A stretch of 64,000 nt of DNA. Source: Streptococcus suis. Its GTDB lineage: Bacteria > Bacillota > Bacilli > Lactobacillales > Streptococcaceae. Both the position numbers and the translations under genes were made by a program. Positions 61,929-64,000 of this stretch are shown here, piece after piece (position 1 is the stretch's first letter; each line of letters starts with the position of its first letter). The notes beneath the pieces were generated by a model. It made no database searches. It was given only the letters and a program-made list of their open reading frames with translations, and was not told the origin of the DNA. The stretch spans positions 496,001-560,000 of the forward strand of contig NZ_CP082205.1 in assembly GCF_019856455.1 (NCBI RefSeq). Reading direction: 5' to 3'.

Positions 61929-64000
61929 TCGTTTACTAAAGGTGATTCACCAAGTCTTTCCTTTGAGTGTTGCTTTGGATTTCGATAGGAATTCTGGACT
62001 GCGTACACAGGATTTATTGGATTACTTTGATTTGAATAACGATAGTTTTCGAGAAAAGATAACAAAGATTTATCTGGAAGAGTATAGGGATACGAATCAG
62101 CGTGAGGAGGTTTTGCTGATTCTAGATTCTTATAAAGATAAAATTAAGTATCCTACACCAGTCTCTTATCCCTGCAACTGCCTTAATTTTTACAGGTATA
62201 TAGCAGATCAGTACTTGTTTTATAAGGCTGGACAGTTAACTGTATCATTTGATCATTTGTTAGAATGGAATGGCATTGTTGATAAGATTGATCCTTCTAT
62301 TTTATTTGCGATGAAGGCAGCATTGTCTGGCAAGGAGATTGAAGAAGACTCCTTCCATAGAGTACAGCATGATAATGATCGTTTGAATGCTATTTTATCC
62401 AAAGGTATTTCCGAAAATCATATGCATCTGAAAGGCTCAGGTTATACAACTGAAATGAGTTGGCATGATTTCTCAATTAGCCGCAGAATTACATTTGATC
62501 ATTTCGAAAAGATTCTGAAAGATCAGCGAATTCGTTACGAAGAAAAAATATTAGGTTTTTACAAGGCGAGGTTGATTAAATTATTCTTATTTCAAAAACT
62601 GATTTTCTGTAGCAAAGAAAAATCTGCAAGTGAGGATTCAGATACGGTAGAGAGTGAACGATTGATGGAACAGGATATATTGTATCTTTTCTCAGCCAAA
62701 AATCTTGATGAATACCAATACCTTGTCGGAAGATTGCAGGAAAAGGTGAGATACCTGAGAGAGCACTTTGAAGATTACTACAAACTGAATGTTCCTTCTG
62801 GGAAGTTTGACATAAAGAAACGTTCCTATGTTGTTGAAAGACAGTACTTGACAGATATCTTTCGTTATTATCTTAATAATAGACTAAGCAAGTTTGATGT
62901 ATTCGTATTGAATGTTTACTTGCTATCCATGAATCAGTTTCGTACTTTCTTGTATCAAACCAATATTGGCATGGGCTTTTCCAAATTCAAATTGAGCGAA
63001 GACATTAAAGAAGATATGCTTTCAAAAGATAGAGACATAAAGGATGATACCATTCGCTCGACTTTTGATAAATATTACAGCGAGAGAAATGTCAAAAAGG
63101 TAGAATTTCGAATTGCTCCTAAAACTAGTGTAGCGGATTACAACAAATTATTGAAGAAGCTACAAGGTATTAATAGTGAAATAAGTGAAGAATATGGCGA
63201 TAGACAGTTAGACTACGGAGTCATTGTTCATCTCATAAAAGATAAAAATGATTTCACTGAAAAAGATGGATTGTCTAGAAAAGAGAAATCATTGGCAGTG
63301 ATTAAAAAGACCACCGATGTATTGCTTCAACTATTTGAAGCTGAGAATAGACTGAGAGAGCAGACTCTCTTTTCAGAAGATGATGAAAATTATATTCCCT
63401 CGACTAAGATTATTGGGCTAGATACTGCCAATTACGAACACAATGTTCGGCCAGAAATATTTGGACCTTTCTTTAGAAAGGTGAGAGCAAGTATTGATCA
63501 GCAACGTTTCTTCGGTCTCACTTACCATGTGGGTGAAGACTATGTAACCATAGCCAATGGCTTGCGGGCGATTGATGAGGTTATTGAATTTATAGGTTAT
63601 AGGCGAGGAGACCGACTAGGGCATGCACTAGCTTTAGGATTAGATATCCAACAGTATTTTATGACCAAGCGAAATAAAATTCACTCTACGTTAGAGGAAT
63701 ATTTTGATGATATTGTTTGGATGTACTTCTTTATCAAGGAAAATCGTAAGATTGAAGATAAGGAGTCGCATGAAATACTACAGTACCTTAGAGATCATTT
63801 CGAAGAAATTAAGGCAATTCTAGTGGAGACTATTCGAAATGAACAGCTGCAGAAGGATGGCTTGGATCAGTTTACGCTGGAAGATTATTACGCAAGTTAC
63901 TGTTTAAGAGGAGATGACCCTACTTTCTATCACGATTTGTTAGAAATGATTCCAACTGATGATTTTGAAGAAGAGTATTACAAATTAACTAAGTCATCTG
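61915..64000 (+). CDS. rdrB: RADAR adenosine deaminase RdrB (3' truncated by window)
   Basis: The frame is open from the ATG at 61915 to the window edge (695 codons). It overlaps rdrA by 14 bases, with AGGTGA upstream. Metal and catalytic motifs of the adenosine deaminase superfamily are present: HMH (His169, His171), HVGED (His538, Glu541), RLGHA (His570) and GDDP (Asp667, Asp668). Wide family-specific insertions separate them, as in RdrB. The protein would deaminate adenosine to inosine in the RdrA-RdrB assembly. The C-terminus and any accessory gene lie outside. Confidence 0.9.
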   Translation, partial: MNQIDRLLKVIHQVFPLSVALDFDRNSGLRTQDLLDYFDLNNDSFREKITKIYLEEYRDTNQREEVLLILDSYKDKIKYPTPVSYPCNCLNFYRYIADQYLFYKAGQLTVSFDHLLEWNGIVDKIDPSILFAMKAALSGKEIEEDSFHRVQHDNDRLNAILSKGISENHMHLKGSGYTTEMSWHDFSISRRITFDHFEKILKDQRIRYEEKILGFYKARLIKLFLFQKLIFCSKEKSASEDSDTVESERLMEQDILYLFSAKNLDEYQYLVGRLQEKVRYLREHFEDYYKLNVPSGKFDIKKRSYVVERQYLTDIFRYYLNNRLSKFDVFVLNVYLLSMNQFRTFLYQTNIGMGFSKFKLSEDIKEDMLSKDRDIKDDTIRSTFDKYYSERNVKKVEFRIAPKTSVADYNKLLKKLQGINSEISEEYGDRQLDYGVIVHLIKDKNDFTEKDGLSRKEKSLAVIKKTTDVLLQLFEAENRLREQTLFSEDDENYIPSTKIIGLDTANYEHNVRPEIFGPFFRKVRASIDQQRFFGLTYHVGEDYVTIANGLRAIDEVIEFIGYRRGDRLGHALALGLDIQQYFMTKRNKIHSTLEEYFDDIVWMYFFIKENRKIEDKESHEILQYLRDHFEEIKAILVETIRNEQLQKDGLDQFTLEDYYASYCLRGDDPTFYHDLLEMIPTDDFEEEYYKLTKSS

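Overview
The window reads as a low-GC Gram-positive chromosome of the genus Streptococcus, most likely Streptococcus suis. This is inferred from protein content and gene order: metN-metI behind an M20 peptidase, rsmH-ftsL-pbp2X-mraY, gnd-ritR, nrdR-dnaB-dnaI, and a DUF4059 protein before trxB. The assignment was made without a database search. No rRNA, tRNA or CRISPR array was seen. Most of the window is housekeeping, interrupted by accessory islands and many intergenic repeats.

Layout. 1-2.3 kb: methionine ABC importer genes. 2.4-4.0 kb: an IS110-family element whose 5' non-coding end folds like a bridge RNA. 4.0-5.8 kb: a broken zinc-ribbon gene and two membrane proteins. 5.8-11.4 kb: a tRNA-binding-domain gene behind an attenuator, a glycine T-box leading into a metallopeptidase gene and glyQS, and small genes. 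11.4-15.2 kb: a MATE transporter and KtrAB potassium uptake.

15.4-22.8 kb: a locus for flavin-based extracellular electron transfer (EetB, type II NADH dehydrogenase, DmkB, PplA-like FMN lipoprotein, FmnB/ApbE, DmkA, and EetA beyond a repeat block). NADH electrons would pass to demethylmenaquinone made from DHNA and a polyprenyl chain, then to an externally flavinylated lipoprotein. 22.8-26.1 kb: an XRE regulator with DUF3278-like membrane proteins and four copies of an 18-bp operator.

26.1-30.6 kb: division and wall genes rsmH-ftsL-pbp2X-mraY, with Ser at PBP2X residue 551. 30.7-37.0 kb: an EcsC-like protein behind a promoter with a G11 spacer tract, a DEAD-box helicase, trxB, yceD, gnd and the orphan regulator ritR. 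37.5-43.4 kb: an AI-2E family protein, nrdR-dnaB-dnaI-nitroreductase, and der. 43.7-59.1 kb: a SNF2 helicase, murC, a GNAT protein, mltG, greA, yidC, acyP, a SpoU methyltransferase, a BI-1 protein, pepC and lysA. 59.2 kb to the end: a RADAR anti-phage system, rdrA and rdrB, the latter cut by the window edge.

At least four copies of one 290-410 bp dispersed repeat (three forward, one inverted), a BOX-like element, a 105-bp element and a 249-bp MITE lie between genes.
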